Shown piece after piece: positions 35,242-44,639 of a stretch of DNA of 64,000 nucleotides. The stretch covers positions 28,183 to 92,182 of the forward strand of contig NZ_CALWFZ010000008.1 of NCBI RefSeq assembly GCF_944377805.1, given 5' to 3'. The translations under genes and the position numbers were made by a program. Source of the stretch: an uncultured Mediterraneibacter sp. GTDB lineage: Bacteria > Bacillota > Clostridia > Lachnospirales > Lachnospiraceae. Below the pieces are notes generated by a model. The model searched no databases. It worked only from the letters and a program-made list of their open reading frames with translations, and was not told the origin of the DNA. Each line of letters opens with the position of its first letter. Positions within the stretch are counted from its first letter, which is position 1.

Positions 35242-36296
35242 TGGATATAAAACACATAACAGATCTGATCGATAAACTGGAGCAGACACACGCTCTCACC
35301 CGGGATGAGTGGATTGCCCTTATACAGGAGCGCACTCCCGACGCCGCAGAATACTTGTTTGAGCGGGCAAGGGAAGTCCGTATCCGGCATTACGGACATG
35401 ACATCTACATCCGCGGATTGATCGAATTCACCAACTACTGCCGGAACGACTGTTACTATTGTGGAATACGAAAAAGTAATAAGAATGCCCTGCGCTACCG
35501 CCTCTCGGAAGAAGATATTCTCTCCTGCTGCGAAGCCGGATATCGGCTCGGCTTCCGCACCTTCGTACTGCAGGGAGGAGAGGACGGATACTTCACAGAC
35601 GAACGGCTCGCTCATGTCGTCTCCAAAATTCGTACACGCTGGCCGGACTGCGCCATCACCCTGTCAGTCGGCGAACGCTCTTATGAGGGATACCAGATGC
35701 TGTTTGACGCTGGAGCCAACCGCTATCTGCTCCGCCACGAGACATACGACTCTGACCACTATGCCCGACTCCATCCGCCGGCACTCAGCGCAGACCATCG
35801 TCAGAAATGCCTTTGGAATTTAAAGAAAATCGGGTATCAGGTCGGAACCGGATTTATGGTCGGCTCTCCCGGTCAGACTTGCGAAAATCTGGCCGACGAC
35901 ATGCTTTTTCTCACAGAGCTCAATCCCCAGATGGTCGGGATCGGCCCCTTTGTTCCCCACCACGATACGCCTTTTGGGAAGTACGCTTCAGGAACTGTTG
36001 AACTTACAACCTATATGCTCGGGCTTATACGCCTTCTGATTCCAAAAGCGCTTCTGCCGTCCACCACGGCGCTTGGAACGATTGCGCCGGACGGCAGGGA
36101 AAGAGGGATCCTGGCCGGAGCAAATGTGGTAATGCCCAATCTCTCCCCCGCCCGAGTCCGGAAAAAGTATCTTTTGTATGATAACAAGATCTGTACCGGA
36201 GACGAGGCTGCCGAGAGTGTGAGAAACCTGACGCAGAAAATGGAGGCCATCGGATACCATATCACCGCTGCCAGAGGAGATTCGCTGAATATGTAA
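35238..36296 (+). CDS. hydE: [FeFe]-hydrogenase H-cluster radical SAM maturase HydE
   Basis: A 352-residue radical SAM enzyme that helps build the dithiomethylamine-bridged diiron subcluster. The 4Fe-4S motif CX3CX2C is in NYCRNDCYYCGI, followed by the glycine-rich LQGGEDGYF block. The TIM barrel and conserved GFMVGSPGQT follow. It is translationally coupled to the TM1266 gene. HydF and the hydrogenase itself are not in the window. Confidence 0.95.
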   Translation: MMDIKHITDLIDKLEQTHALTRDEWIALIQERTPDAAEYLFERAREVRIRHYGHDIYIRGLIEFTNYCRNDCYYCGIRKSNKNALRYRLSEEDILSCCEAGYRLGFRTFVLQGGEDGYFTDERLAHVVSKIRTRWPDCAITLSVGERSYEGYQMLFDAGANRYLLRHETYDSDHYARLHPPALSADHRQKCLWNLKKIGYQVGTGFMVGSPGQTCENLADDMLFLTELNPQMVGIGPFVPHHDTPFGKYASGTVELTTYMLGLIRLLIPKALLPSTTALGTIAPDGRERGILAGANVVMPNLSPARVRKKYLLYDNKICTGDEAAESVRNLTQKMEAIGYHITAARGDSLNM

Positions 36297-36332
36297 TTGA
36301 TATTATAAAAACATTAAGAGGAGGAAATATAT

Positions 36333-37754
36333 ATGTACGATGTAAATTCAAAACATGCCGATGATTTCATTAATCACGGGGAAATTCTGGAAACACTCGC
36401 CTATGCGGACGAGAACAAAGAAAATGTCGAATTGATCGATTCTATTATCGAAAAGGCCAAAAAAAGGAAAGGACTCTCCCATCGGGAGGCATCCGTTCTG
36501 CTTGCCTGTCCCATTGAGGAAAAGAACGAGGAGATCTACAGGCTGGCCGAGCAGATCAAGAAAGATTTCTACGGCAACCGCATCGTCATGTTCGCGCCGC
36601 TCTATCTGTCCAATTACTGTGTCAACGGCTGTACTTACTGTCCGTATCACGCGAAGAATAAACACATCCCGAGGAAGCAGCTCTCCCAGGAGGATATAAG
36701 AAGAGAAGTTATTGCGCTTCAGGATATGGGGCACAAGCGCCTGGCTCTGGAAGCAGGGGAGGACCCGGTGCGAAACACGATGGAATATTATCTGAAATCC
36801 ATCGAAACGATCTACAGTATCAAACACAAAAACGGCGCTATACGCCGCGTAAATATCAATATTGCCGCGACAACGGCGGACAATTACCGGCTCCTGAAAG
36901 AAGCTGGAATCGGCACATATATTCTCTTCCAGGAGACTTATCACAAGGAGAGCTACCTGGAACTTCATCCGACCGGCCCAAAACACGACTACAACTATCA
37001 CACAGAAGCAATGGACCGCGCTATGGAGGGCGGCATTGACGACGTAGGCCTGGGCGTCCTCTTTGGACTGGACAAATACCGCTATGAATTCGCCGGGCTT
37101 CTGATGCATGCGGAACACTTAGAGGCAGCCTTCGGAGTCGGTCCCCACACCATCAGCGTACCAAGGCTCAAACACGCCGATGACATCAACCCGGACGACT
37201 TTGACAACGGCATTGACGACGATACATTTGCCAAGATCGTCGCCTGCATCCGTATTGCGGTGCCATACACCGGAATGATTATCTCTACCCGGGAAAACCA
37301 AAAGACGAGAGAGCGCGTACTCCACCTTGGCGTGTCTCAGATCAGTGGAGGCTCCAGAACAAGCGTGGGCGGATACTGCGAACCCGAACCTGAGGACGCA
37401 AAATCCGAACAGTTCGACGTAAGCGACAACCGCACTCTGGACGAAGTCGTACGCTGGCTCATGGAGATGGATTATATTCCCAGTTTCTGTACCGCATGTT
37501 ACCGCGAAGGCCGAACCGGAGACCGGTTCATGTCGCTGTGTAAGAGCGGACAGATTCAGAACTGCTGCCATCCCAACGCGCTGATGACACTCAAAGAATA
37601 TCTGATGGACTATGCGTCCCCTGAGACAAAGGCTATTGGAGACAGACTCATCGACCGTGAAGTGCTCAACGTTCCAAACGAAAAAGCACGGGCGGTCGTA
37701 ACGGAAAATCTCCGTCTGATCGCGCAGGATAATCGACGAGATTTCCGGTTCTGA
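36333..37754 (+). CDS. hydG: [FeFe]-hydrogenase H-cluster radical SAM maturase HydG
   Basis: A 473-residue tyrosine lyase that makes the CO and CN ligands of the H-cluster. The radical SAM CX3CX2C motif is in SNYCVNGCTYCPYH. A second cluster-binding set is near the C-terminus (FCTACYREGRTGDRF ... LCKSGQIQNC). The length matches the family. It lies 36 bp after hydE with AGGAGG before its ATG. It ends one base before the convergent fruR stop. Confidence 0.97.
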   Translation: MYDVNSKHADDFINHGEILETLAYADENKENVELIDSIIEKAKKRKGLSHREASVLLACPIEEKNEEIYRLAEQIKKDFYGNRIVMFAPLYLSNYCVNGCTYCPYHAKNKHIPRKQLSQEDIRREVIALQDMGHKRLALEAGEDPVRNTMEYYLKSIETIYSIKHKNGAIRRVNINIAATTADNYRLLKEAGIGTYILFQETYHKESYLELHPTGPKHDYNYHTEAMDRAMEGGIDDVGLGVLFGLDKYRYEFAGLLMHAEHLEAAFGVGPHTISVPRLKHADDINPDDFDNGIDDDTFAKIVACIRIAVPYTGMIISTRENQKTRERVLHLGVSQISGGSRTSVGGYCEPEPEDAKSEQFDVSDNRTLDEVVRWLMEMDYIPSFCTACYREGRTGDRFMSLCKSGQIQNCCHPNALMTLKEYLMDYASPETKAIGDRLIDREVLNVPNEKARAVVTENLRLIAQDNRRDFRF

Positions 37755-37755
37755 A

Positions 37756-38499
37756 TCACTCGCAGAGAATAATTCTCTCTCCGGCCTGATAGCCTTCTAC
37801 AGCCTTTTCCGTCACAATCGTTCCCGCTTCAAGCGGGGCGAATGTGACGGCGCTGATGTTGCCGAATTTGCTGCTGTCAGCAAGCACATAGCACTTCCGG
37901 CACTGGCGCATGGCTGTCCGTTTAACCTGCGCCTCTCCGGCGTCGGGAGTCGTGAATCCCTCCCTTTTACTGATGCCGTTAGTGCCAAAGAATCCTTTCG
38001 TGAAATGATATCTCTCCAACGTCTCCATCGCCTGGGCTCCTATAACCGCCTCTGTTGAACTTTTGAGTTCTCCGCCTATGAGAAACACGCGGTTCCCCCG
38101 GGCCGCCAGCTTCTGCGCATGTGCCACGGCATTTGTGACAAAGGTGGCCTGGACGTGCGGAAGAAAATCGAGCATATACCATGTGGTTGTTCCGGCGTCC
38201 AGATAGACAAAATCCGAATCCTCTATAAGTTCCGCCGCAAATCGGGCGATGCACATTTTCTCTGCCTTCTGAACCTCCACTTTCTGAGCGACGGTAGGTT
38301 CATGTGTAACGAGGGAGCCATCGCTTGTCACGGCTCCCCCGAATACTTTAGTCAGTCTTCCGGCCCTGTCAAGAGCCGTAATATCCCGGCGCGCAGTCGA
38401 TTCGGAAATCCCGAGAAGTTCTGTGACTTCCGCCACAGTGATGCTCTTCTTCTCTTCCAGAAGAGCAAGGATCTTTTCATATCTTTGTTCTGATAACAT
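37756..38499 (-). CDS. DeoR/GlpR-family repressor of the fructose operon (FruR-like)
   Basis: A 247-residue regulator. The N-terminal DeoR HTH is in ITVAEVTELLGISESTARRD. The C-terminal sugar-phosphate-sensing domain has DAGTTTWYMLDFL, FLIGGELKSSTEAVIG and KCYVLADSSKFG. Family members next to fruKA repress them and respond to fructose 1-phosphate. It is the last gene of fruK-fruA-fruR, 51 bp after fruA, rather than first as in many Firmicutes. The ATG at 38499 has GAGG upstream. Confidence 0.9.
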   Translation of the reverse strand: MLSEQRYEKILALLEEKKSITVAEVTELLGISESTARRDITALDRAGRLTKVFGGAVTSDGSLVTHEPTVAQKVEVQKAEKMCIARFAAELIEDSDFVYLDAGTTTWYMLDFLPHVQATFVTNAVAHAQKLAARGNRVFLIGGELKSSTEAVIGAQAMETLERYHFTKGFFGTNGISKREGFTTPDAGEAQVKRTAMRQCRKCYVLADSSKFGNISAVTFAPLEAGTIVTEKAVEGYQAGERIILCE

Positions 38500-38550
38500 G
38501 ACAACCTCTTCCCTGTTAGTATTTCCTCTATTGTACGCCATTTTTTATGA

Positions 38551-40464
38551 TTAATCCACCTTCTTCTTCAACAGACCGAGCAGAAGCGCTGAGATTAGCG
38601 TACCGGCTATCAGCGCCACTAGATACAGAAGCGCGTTTCCCACAACGGGGAATACAAAGATTCCGCCGTGAGGCGCCATAAGCGTACAGTTAAACGCCAT
38701 TGACAATGCGCCGGCCACTGCCGAACCCGCGATACATGCCGGAAGCACATGAAGGGGATCCGAAGCCGCGAATGGAATGGCTCCCTCAGTAATAAACGCA
38801 AGCCCCATGATAAAGTTGGTCGGCCCGGTCTCTCTTTGTTCTTTAGTAAATTTATTCTTGAAGAGCAGTGTCGCGAGCGCAATCGCGCAGGGCGGGGTCA
38901 TGCCTCCGATCATAACTGCCGCCATAATATCATAGTTTCCCGCCGCAATCGATGCTGTACCGAACACATAAGCAGCTTTATTAAACGGGCCTCCCATATC
39001 AATAGCCATCATACCTCCGAGAATCAGACCTACAAGCACTTTGCTCGTCTCTCCCATTCCGGAAAGTCCTGAATTCAGCGCTGTGTTGATTCCTCCCATG
39101 ATCGGCTCAACAACAAAGTTCATCAAAAGCCCCATGATCAGAATGCCGAATACGGGATAGAGCAAAACAGGCGCGATCTTCTCAATTGCCTGAGGCAGTT
39201 TCTCACATATTTTCCTCAGAAGTAAGATAATGTATCCTGCCGCGAATCCTGCCACAAGCGCTCCCAAAAAGCCTGATTTTCCACCGGATGCTATCATACC
39301 GCCTACAAATCCCACCGCCAGGGCCGGCCGGTCTCCGATGGCCATAGCGATAAACCCGGCTAATACCGGAAGCATAAATCCAAAAGCAGTGTCTCCGATG
39401 CCCTTAAAGAGCGCTGCCATAGGGGTAATCGTACCAAACAGGGACCGCTCATCAGCCGGAAGAGAATTCAGATCTACGCTCAAACCGTCGATCAGAAACG
39501 CAATGGCAATCAGAATACCGCCGCCGACAACAAATGGAAGCATATGCGATACACCGTTCATAAGCTGAGTATAGATCTTATGTCCCGCGCCTCCTGATTT
39601 TGTGCTGCCCGCAGAAGAGTCTGCCCTTTCTCCTGTGCCGTGGTAGACAGGAACATTCCCTGACATGGCCTGTTCCACCAGCTTATCCGCCTTGCTGATG
39701 CCGTCGGATACCTGGCACTCAATCACTTTCTTGCCGTCAAATCTCTCCATCGGAACCTGAGCGTCCGCCGCGATGATAATGCAGTCTGCCTCACGGATCT
39801 CTTCGTCTGTCAGCACATTTTTCGCGCCGCCCGAGCCGCGGGTCTCTACCTTGATAAAACAGTCCTTTGCCCTGGCTGCTTTCTCAATCCCCTCCGCAGC
39901 CATGTATGTGTGGGCAATACCTGTCGGGCATGATGTAACCGCAAGTATCTTAAATCCGCCCGATGCGGCCTCGTTTGTGTCCGCCAGCCTCTCGTCGATA
40001 CCGCTCTGTTCCTCATCAGCTTTATCTATAATGGCCAGGAATTCTTCTGCGCTTCCGGCGTTTCTGAGACTGTTCGCAAACTCCTCATCCATCATGAGGA
40101 CGGACAGTTTACTCAGCACATCCAGATGCACATTATCCTCTGTATTCGGCGCGGCGATCAGAAACATGAGCGTTATCGGCTGCCCATCCAGCGCGTCGAA
40201 CTCCACGCCGTCCTTTATAACCATAGCCGCAAGGCCGGGCTTTGTCACCGCGTCACATTTCCCGTGGGGGATCGCGATTCCCTCTCCGATTCCCGTGGTG
40301 CTCTCTTCCTCTCGCGCGTATACCTGCGCCCGATACGCCTCCCTGTCATTGATCTTTCCGCTTTTTACCATCAGTTCAATGATCTCGTCGAGCGCTTCGC
40401 TCTTTGTCTTAGGAGCTCCGGTAAGAGAAATACTCCTTTTATCCAGCAAGTCTGTTATCCTCAT
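38551..40464 (-). CDS. fruA: fructose-specific PTS enzyme IIABC
   Basis: A 637-residue fused PTS transporter. The IIA domain (1-145) has its phospho-His in IAIPHGKC. The IIB domain (about 170-265) has its Cys in VTSCPTGIAHTYMAAE. The IIC membrane domain (about 290-637) has the GEP-like region LMAPHGGIFVFP. It imports fructose and phosphorylates it to fructose 1-phosphate, the substrate of FruK encoded 23 bp upstream. Confidence 0.95.
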   Translation of the reverse strand: MRITDLLDKRSISLTGAPKTKSEALDEIIELMVKSGKINDREAYRAQVYAREEESTTGIGEGIAIPHGKCDAVTKPGLAAMVIKDGVEFDALDGQPITLMFLIAAPNTEDNVHLDVLSKLSVLMMDEEFANSLRNAGSAEEFLAIIDKADEEQSGIDERLADTNEAASGGFKILAVTSCPTGIAHTYMAAEGIEKAARAKDCFIKVETRGSGGAKNVLTDEEIREADCIIIAADAQVPMERFDGKKVIECQVSDGISKADKLVEQAMSGNVPVYHGTGERADSSAGSTKSGGAGHKIYTQLMNGVSHMLPFVVGGGILIAIAFLIDGLSVDLNSLPADERSLFGTITPMAALFKGIGDTAFGFMLPVLAGFIAMAIGDRPALAVGFVGGMIASGGKSGFLGALVAGFAAGYIILLLRKICEKLPQAIEKIAPVLLYPVFGILIMGLLMNFVVEPIMGGINTALNSGLSGMGETSKVLVGLILGGMMAIDMGGPFNKAAYVFGTASIAAGNYDIMAAVMIGGMTPPCAIALATLLFKNKFTKEQRETGPTNFIMGLAFITEGAIPFAASDPLHVLPACIAGSAVAGALSMAFNCTLMAPHGGIFVFPVVGNALLYLVALIAGTLISALLLGLLKKKVD

Positions 40465-40487
40465 TTTTCAAACCTCTCTTTCTCTTT

Positions 40488-41405
40488 TTACTGTTCTTTC
40501 ACGGCAATCCGCCCATACAGATCCATGATTTCGTCTTTTGTCGCAAGATACTCTGAAAAAGCGCTGGCACTTCCCGCGGAGACGCCCATATAAAAGGCGT
40601 GTCTGTAATCACGCTTCTCTATCCAGCCGGCTGTAAAACCCGCTACCATAGAATCTCCGGCACCCACGGCATTTACAAGAGTACCCTTTGGCGCGGGAGC
40701 GTCATATACGCTGCCGTCTTCCGCCACGAGAACCGCGCCTTCACCCGCCATAGAAATCAGGACATTTCTCGCGCCCATCTCCTGGAGCTTTCTGCCATAG
40801 GGAACAACTTCTTTTCTTGTCTTAAGGCTGACATTAAAAATTCCCCCCAGTTCATGGTTGTTCGGCTTTATGAGAAATGGACGGTACCGAAGCACATTCA
40901 GAAGCAGATCCCCCGTAGCATCTACCACAAATGTAACTTCCTTTTCGGCAAGTTGTTCCAGAATACGGCTGTAGATGTCATCGGGCATGGAAGCAGGAAT
41001 GCTTCCCGCCAGAACAAGAACATCTCCCCTGCCAAGAACGCTCAGTTTCTCCATCAGTTCCATGACTTTCTCTTTACTGATCTCCGGCCCCATCCCATTG
41101 ATCTCGGTTCCGTCAATGTTTTTGAGTTTGACGTTGATGCGGGAGATTCCCTCCTCAATTCGGATAAAGTCAGAATGAATCCCGGTTTCTCCGGCTCTGC
41201 GCGCAATCTCCTCCCCGGTAAATCCGGCGATAAATCCAAGAGCAGTGCTCTCAATGCCAAGATTGGTTAGAATTGTTGATACGTTAATCCCTTTTCCTCC
41301 CGGCAGAAGCAGCTCTGAACTGGTCCGGTTCGTAAGACCCAGTTCAAAGTCATCAACAGAAACGATGTAATCCAGAGACGGGTTGAAAGTAACAGTGTAG
41401 ATCAT
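40488..41405 (-). CDS. fruK: 1-phosphofructokinase
   Basis: A 305-residue PfkB-family kinase that converts fructose 1-phosphate to fructose 1,6-bisphosphate. It has the substrate region TFNPSLDYIV, LLPGGKGINVSTIL, and the PfkB signature VNAVGAGDSMVAGFTAGW with the catalytic Asp. First gene of the fructose operon, behind an operator-like inverted pair of sites. Confidence 0.95.
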   Translation of the reverse strand: MIYTVTFNPSLDYIVSVDDFELGLTNRTSSELLLPGGKGINVSTILTNLGIESTALGFIAGFTGEEIARRAGETGIHSDFIRIEEGISRINVKLKNIDGTEINGMGPEISKEKVMELMEKLSVLGRGDVLVLAGSIPASMPDDIYSRILEQLAEKEVTFVVDATGDLLLNVLRYRPFLIKPNNHELGGIFNVSLKTRKEVVPYGRKLQEMGARNVLISMAGEGAVLVAEDGSVYDAPAPKGTLVNAVGAGDSMVAGFTAGWIEKRDYRHAFYMGVSAGSASAFSEYLATKDEIMDLYGRIAVKEQ

Positions 41406-41435
41406 TTCTTCTTCTCCTTTTTACTTTGTGATTTT

Positions 41436-41499
41436 ATTATACATTCATATTCGGTCAAAAACAATCAAAATAATTCACATATTTTTTGATCGTTTTTGG
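41436..41499 (-). promoter_or_regulatory. fruK promoter with candidate FruR operator
   Basis: The minus strand has TATAAT (41441-41436), and TTGTTT (41464-41459) 17 bp upstream. Two copies of the 15-mer CAAAAACRATCAAAA face each other: one on the plus strand (41456-41470) and one on the minus strand (41498-41484). The first overlaps the -35 box. A related sequence, GATCAAAAATG, lies further upstream. The arrangement suits a DeoR-type repressor; FruR binding is inferred. Confidence 0.6.
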
Positions 41500-41578
41500 T
41501 TGATATTGCACAAATTTGATTTTTTCATTTTTGATCATATATATTCTCTGCTCAAACCAATATATTTAAACAAAAAGA

Positions 41579-41622
41579 GACAAAAAAGGAGCCTATTTGC
41601 ATAAAATAGCCTCCTTTTTTGT
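41579..41622 (-). terminator. terminator of the DUF1266 lipoprotein operon
   Basis: Minus-strand hairpin GGAGGCTATTT / AAATAGGCTCC (one mismatch) flanked by AAAAAA and TTTTTT, 2 bp after the stop codon. Confidence 0.85.
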
Positions 41623-41623
41623 C

Positions 41624-43003
41624 TTATCTTGCTGACTTGATATCGGCGAATGCCGTATCGAGAATCGCACCGTCTCCTGTATCCTGAAGTTCTCCGCCAG
41701 ATACGCTTTCCTTGACTTCGCAGACAACCAGATTTGTATTATCGAGTTCTGCCCATGCGTCATAGTATCTTATTGTAATCGTGTCAAAACTGTACGAGTA
41801 TGTATAATAGTGCACCGTAAGATCTCCAACCTGACGTTCATTGGGCCCGCTGCTCTCCACATTCTCATTCTCCGGGTTATCCTCTCTTACCTGGATGGCG
41901 CGCTTGGCATTCTCCTCCTCCAACTCTATGCTGTCAGACGTATTGTCTCTGAGATGATACAGGAAGGTCGTCTCTCCATACAGATCATCCTGTCTTTCTT
42001 TTCTATAGGATCTTGAGTCGGCATCCGAGTAAGTGGACGCCTCAAATCCCTCAGGTATCTTTATCTTAACTCTTGCCAGTTCACCGTTCTGTAAGATTTC
42101 ATACCCTTCCTCTTCGGCGCCTGCCTTCTTTTCATCTGCATTCTCCCATGTATTTTCAAGCTCTGTATCATAAGGAACACTGTAAGGTCCATTCTCCATA
42201 TCCTTAAGTTCTTCATACACATTCCATCTGGCCTCTATCTCGTATTCGTCATAACTCTCCTGGCCGCTCTGCCAGAACTGGTACCCGTAGAGATAACTCA
42301 TCGCTGCTTCATCCCAGTTGTCATAGGCCGCCTGATATTCCCGGGCAACAGGCAGCGAAAGATCCAGGCATTCTTCCAGACTGATGTATCCGCACTGATA
42401 ACAATCTCCCAGAACCTGGAGAGCCCGGGAGTAATCCCAGCCGTCGATCGCCTTTTCCCCGAGTTTCTGGTAAGCGGTATATGCCGCCTCATACCGTTCC
42501 CTCTCCTCTTGGGGAAACTGTACCTTTGCCTCGTTCTCCGACAGGTCCATTAATCCGTCTTCTTTCATCTGCTCTACCAGTTCTCTGTATGACTTACGGT
42601 GTCCTCCTTCGGCGAGCAGGAAATTAAGCGTACTCTCCACATCCTCCCGACCTGTAATTCCCCATCCGTCTGACAGAGCTTCCTGGACTGCAGAGGCGTA
42701 ATATCTGCGATCCGCCTGTGTAATACCGCCTACATATCGATGCTCCTTGCCATTATATTCGGTATAGATCGCATATGCGCTGCACATCCACCAAATAGTA
42801 TCGCTGTCCACATCTCCCTGGGTGAAATCAGATTCCTTATATCCTCTCTCAAGCCGTACGGAATCGAAACTGCTTTCCACATGCTCCTCCGCCGTTGGGG
42901 CAAATTCATAATATACGATTGCCGCGCATCCGTTTAACATTGATAAGCTGAGCGCTGATACAAGCCCGAGAGCCGCACAGCGCTTTAAATACTTTTTCAG
43001 CAT
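41624..43003 (-). CDS. DUF1266 lipoprotein
   Basis: A 459-residue lipoprotein: signal with lipobox-like LSMLNGCAA, then a DUF1266-type domain (SDGWGITGREDVESTLNFLL ... WDYSRALQVLGDCYQCGYIS ... WDEAAMSYLYGYQFW), and a C-terminal domain of about 170 residues rich in E, D and Y. The function of DUF1266 is unknown. AGGAGAGAGGAA precedes the ATG at 43003. It follows the ParA gene by 60 bp and ends at a terminator, so it is the last gene of an operon with an HD hydrolase and a ParA ATPase. Confidence 0.7.
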   Translation of the reverse strand: MLKKYLKRCAALGLVSALSLSMLNGCAAIVYYEFAPTAEEHVESSFDSVRLERGYKESDFTQGDVDSDTIWWMCSAYAIYTEYNGKEHRYVGGITQADRRYYASAVQEALSDGWGITGREDVESTLNFLLAEGGHRKSYRELVEQMKEDGLMDLSENEAKVQFPQEERERYEAAYTAYQKLGEKAIDGWDYSRALQVLGDCYQCGYISLEECLDLSLPVAREYQAAYDNWDEAAMSYLYGYQFWQSGQESYDEYEIEARWNVYEELKDMENGPYSVPYDTELENTWENADEKKAGAEEEGYEILQNGELARVKIKIPEGFEASTYSDADSRSYRKERQDDLYGETTFLYHLRDNTSDSIELEEENAKRAIQVREDNPENENVESSGPNERQVGDLTVHYYTYSYSFDTITIRYYDAWAELDNTNLVVCEVKESVSGGELQDTGDGAILDTAFADIKSAR

Positions 43004-43063
43004 TTCCTCTCTCCTTTGTGTATTTTTGTAGATTATATAACAAATCAGCGTTTCCGCCAAATC

Positions 43064-43852
43064 TTACTTTGCCGCGTCTATCTCTTTCGTCAGTTCCATA
43101 TATTCTTTCGCACTTCTGCTGCTCTTTCTGTAAGCCATAACCGGCGCGTTATTGTCCTGCGACCATTCAATTCCGCTGTCCACACGAATGTAAGTATCAA
43201 ACACTTTCACATCGTCAAGTTCTCTCAGAGTTTCCAGCGTCTGTCGGAAGTAATTTTTCCTTGTATCGACTTTTGTAATCACAATGCCTCCAAGTCTGAG
43301 TTCCGGAGTCACCTGTCTGACTTCATCAAGAAATTCAAACATATTTCCCAGTCCGAACAGCCCCCACGGAGACGCTTCCACCGGTATAATGATCTCGTCT
43401 GACGCGCAGAGAATGTTCATCACCCAGCCGCCCAGCGTCGGCGGTGCGTCAATCAGGATATAGTCATACTCCCCAGATTCAATGATCCCCGCTATCCCTT
43501 TTTTCAGAATATATTCTCTCTGCCATTTCGTAAACAGCTCATATTCTATAGAACTCATTAGAGTGGAGGACGGGATCAGATCCAGTCCTTCATAGGAGGT
43601 ATGTACGATATAATCTTTCAGATCGTCCTGTCTGCGAATCCCCTCATAGAGGTTTCGGCTCCCCTGGGCGAATTCCAGCACGGTATCTTCGTCAAAAAGA
43701 GAGAGCGAAAGATTCAGCTGCATATCCCCGTCAATAAGTAGTACCCTGCGCCCAAGCTGCGTCAGGCCATACCCCACATTGGAACATGTAGTGGATTTTC
43801 CGCTCCCGCCTTTGTTGTTTGCAAAACAGATTATCCTCGTCTTCCCCGTCAT
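43064..43852 (-). CDS. orphan ParA/Soj-family ATPase
   Basis: A 262-residue P-loop ATPase with the deviant Walker A KGGSGKSTTCSNVG, switch I region LLIDGDMQLNLSLSL, Walker B YDYILIDAPPTLGGW and an SPWGLFGLGNM block. Such ATPases position DNA or protein cargo. No ParB or origin-like sequence is adjacent, so it is not an obvious chromosome-partitioning gene. It overlaps the HD hydrolase gene by 4 bp (ATGA), with AAGGAG 10 nt before the ATG. Confidence 0.88.
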   Translation of the reverse strand: MTGKTRIICFANNKGGSGKSTTCSNVGYGLTQLGRRVLLIDGDMQLNLSLSLFDEDTVLEFAQGSRNLYEGIRRQDDLKDYIVHTSYEGLDLIPSSTLMSSIEYELFTKWQREYILKKGIAGIIESGEYDYILIDAPPTLGGWVMNILCASDEIIIPVEASPWGLFGLGNMFEFLDEVRQVTPELRLGGIVITKVDTRKNYFRQTLETLRELDDVKVFDTYIRVDSGIEWSQDNNAPVMAYRKSSRSAKEYMELTKEIDAAK

Positions 43853-44430
43853 TGCTGTCTGTCTCCTTTCCTCCATTCGGTATGCGCCGGTTCCGGTCCG
43901 AAGTTTTTCTCAACCAGCCGGCAATATTCCTCGTACGCCTCTATCCCGGAGAAATTCTCTCTCAAAGCGTCCCTGACCCCCTTATAATACCACGCAAGCG
44001 CCGACTTGCTCTGCATACGAAACCTTTTCCAGAGCGCGTCTCCTGCCGTCGGATAATCCCGGTCGATATCGCGCATATTGGACAGCTTATCTGCCAGGCC
44101 GATCATCTGTACTTCAAGGGGCGCCTGTCTTAGTCGTCGGATCGTCGCTCCTTTGCGCTCCTCCCAGCTTAGGGACTTGTCCTCGCTCTCCTGAGACACC
44201 ATCCGGGCCACCCTGGAGCCAAATCTGAGCTTTAATATATCAAAGGTGATTCCCCGGCAGTCCTCGATTGTATCGTGAAGTACCGCCGCACAGATCACCT
44301 CCTCGTCGCCCGTCATCGTGGACACAATATCCGCCACCTCGATCGGGTGAACAATATATGGCCGTCTCGTTCCTTTCCGGAACTGTCCCTCGTGCGCTTT
44401 CGTCGCAAACTCTATCGCGTCATCTATCAT
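43849..44430 (-). CDS. HD-domain hydrolase, SpoT/Mesh1-like (candidate small alarmone hydrolase)
   Basis: A 193-residue protein that is almost only an HD domain: GTRRPYIVHPIEVADIV, CAAVLHDTIEDC and GLADKLSNMRDI. These supply the metal-binding His/His-Asp/Asp set of (p)ppGpp hydrolases. There is no synthetase, TGS or ACT domain, so it fits the stand-alone small alarmone hydrolase class. First gene of an operon with ParA and a DUF1266 lipoprotein. Substrate not proven; other nucleotide hydrolases share the fold. Confidence 0.82.
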   Translation of the reverse strand: MIDDAIEFATKAHEGQFRKGTRRPYIVHPIEVADIVSTMTGDEEVICAAVLHDTIEDCRGITFDILKLRFGSRVARMVSQESEDKSLSWEERKGATIRRLRQAPLEVQMIGLADKLSNMRDIDRDYPTAGDALWKRFRMQSKSALAWYYKGVRDALRENFSGIEAYEEYCRLVEKNFGPEPAHTEWRKGDRQQ

Positions 44431-44639
44431 GTCATATCCTCCGCAAAGCCCCTGTCATTCCCCGGATTACAGTATCCGCAGAATGAGCCTGCCCGTATAC
44501 CGATTGTCAAATAAATTTTAACACAGCCCGGAAGCAAGTACAACGAAAAGTCAACATTTTCATATTCCCACTCTCTTCCGGCTGTGTTATACTCTAAGTT
44601 ATACAAAAAAACGGGCAACCACTACGGAGAATTGTAAAA

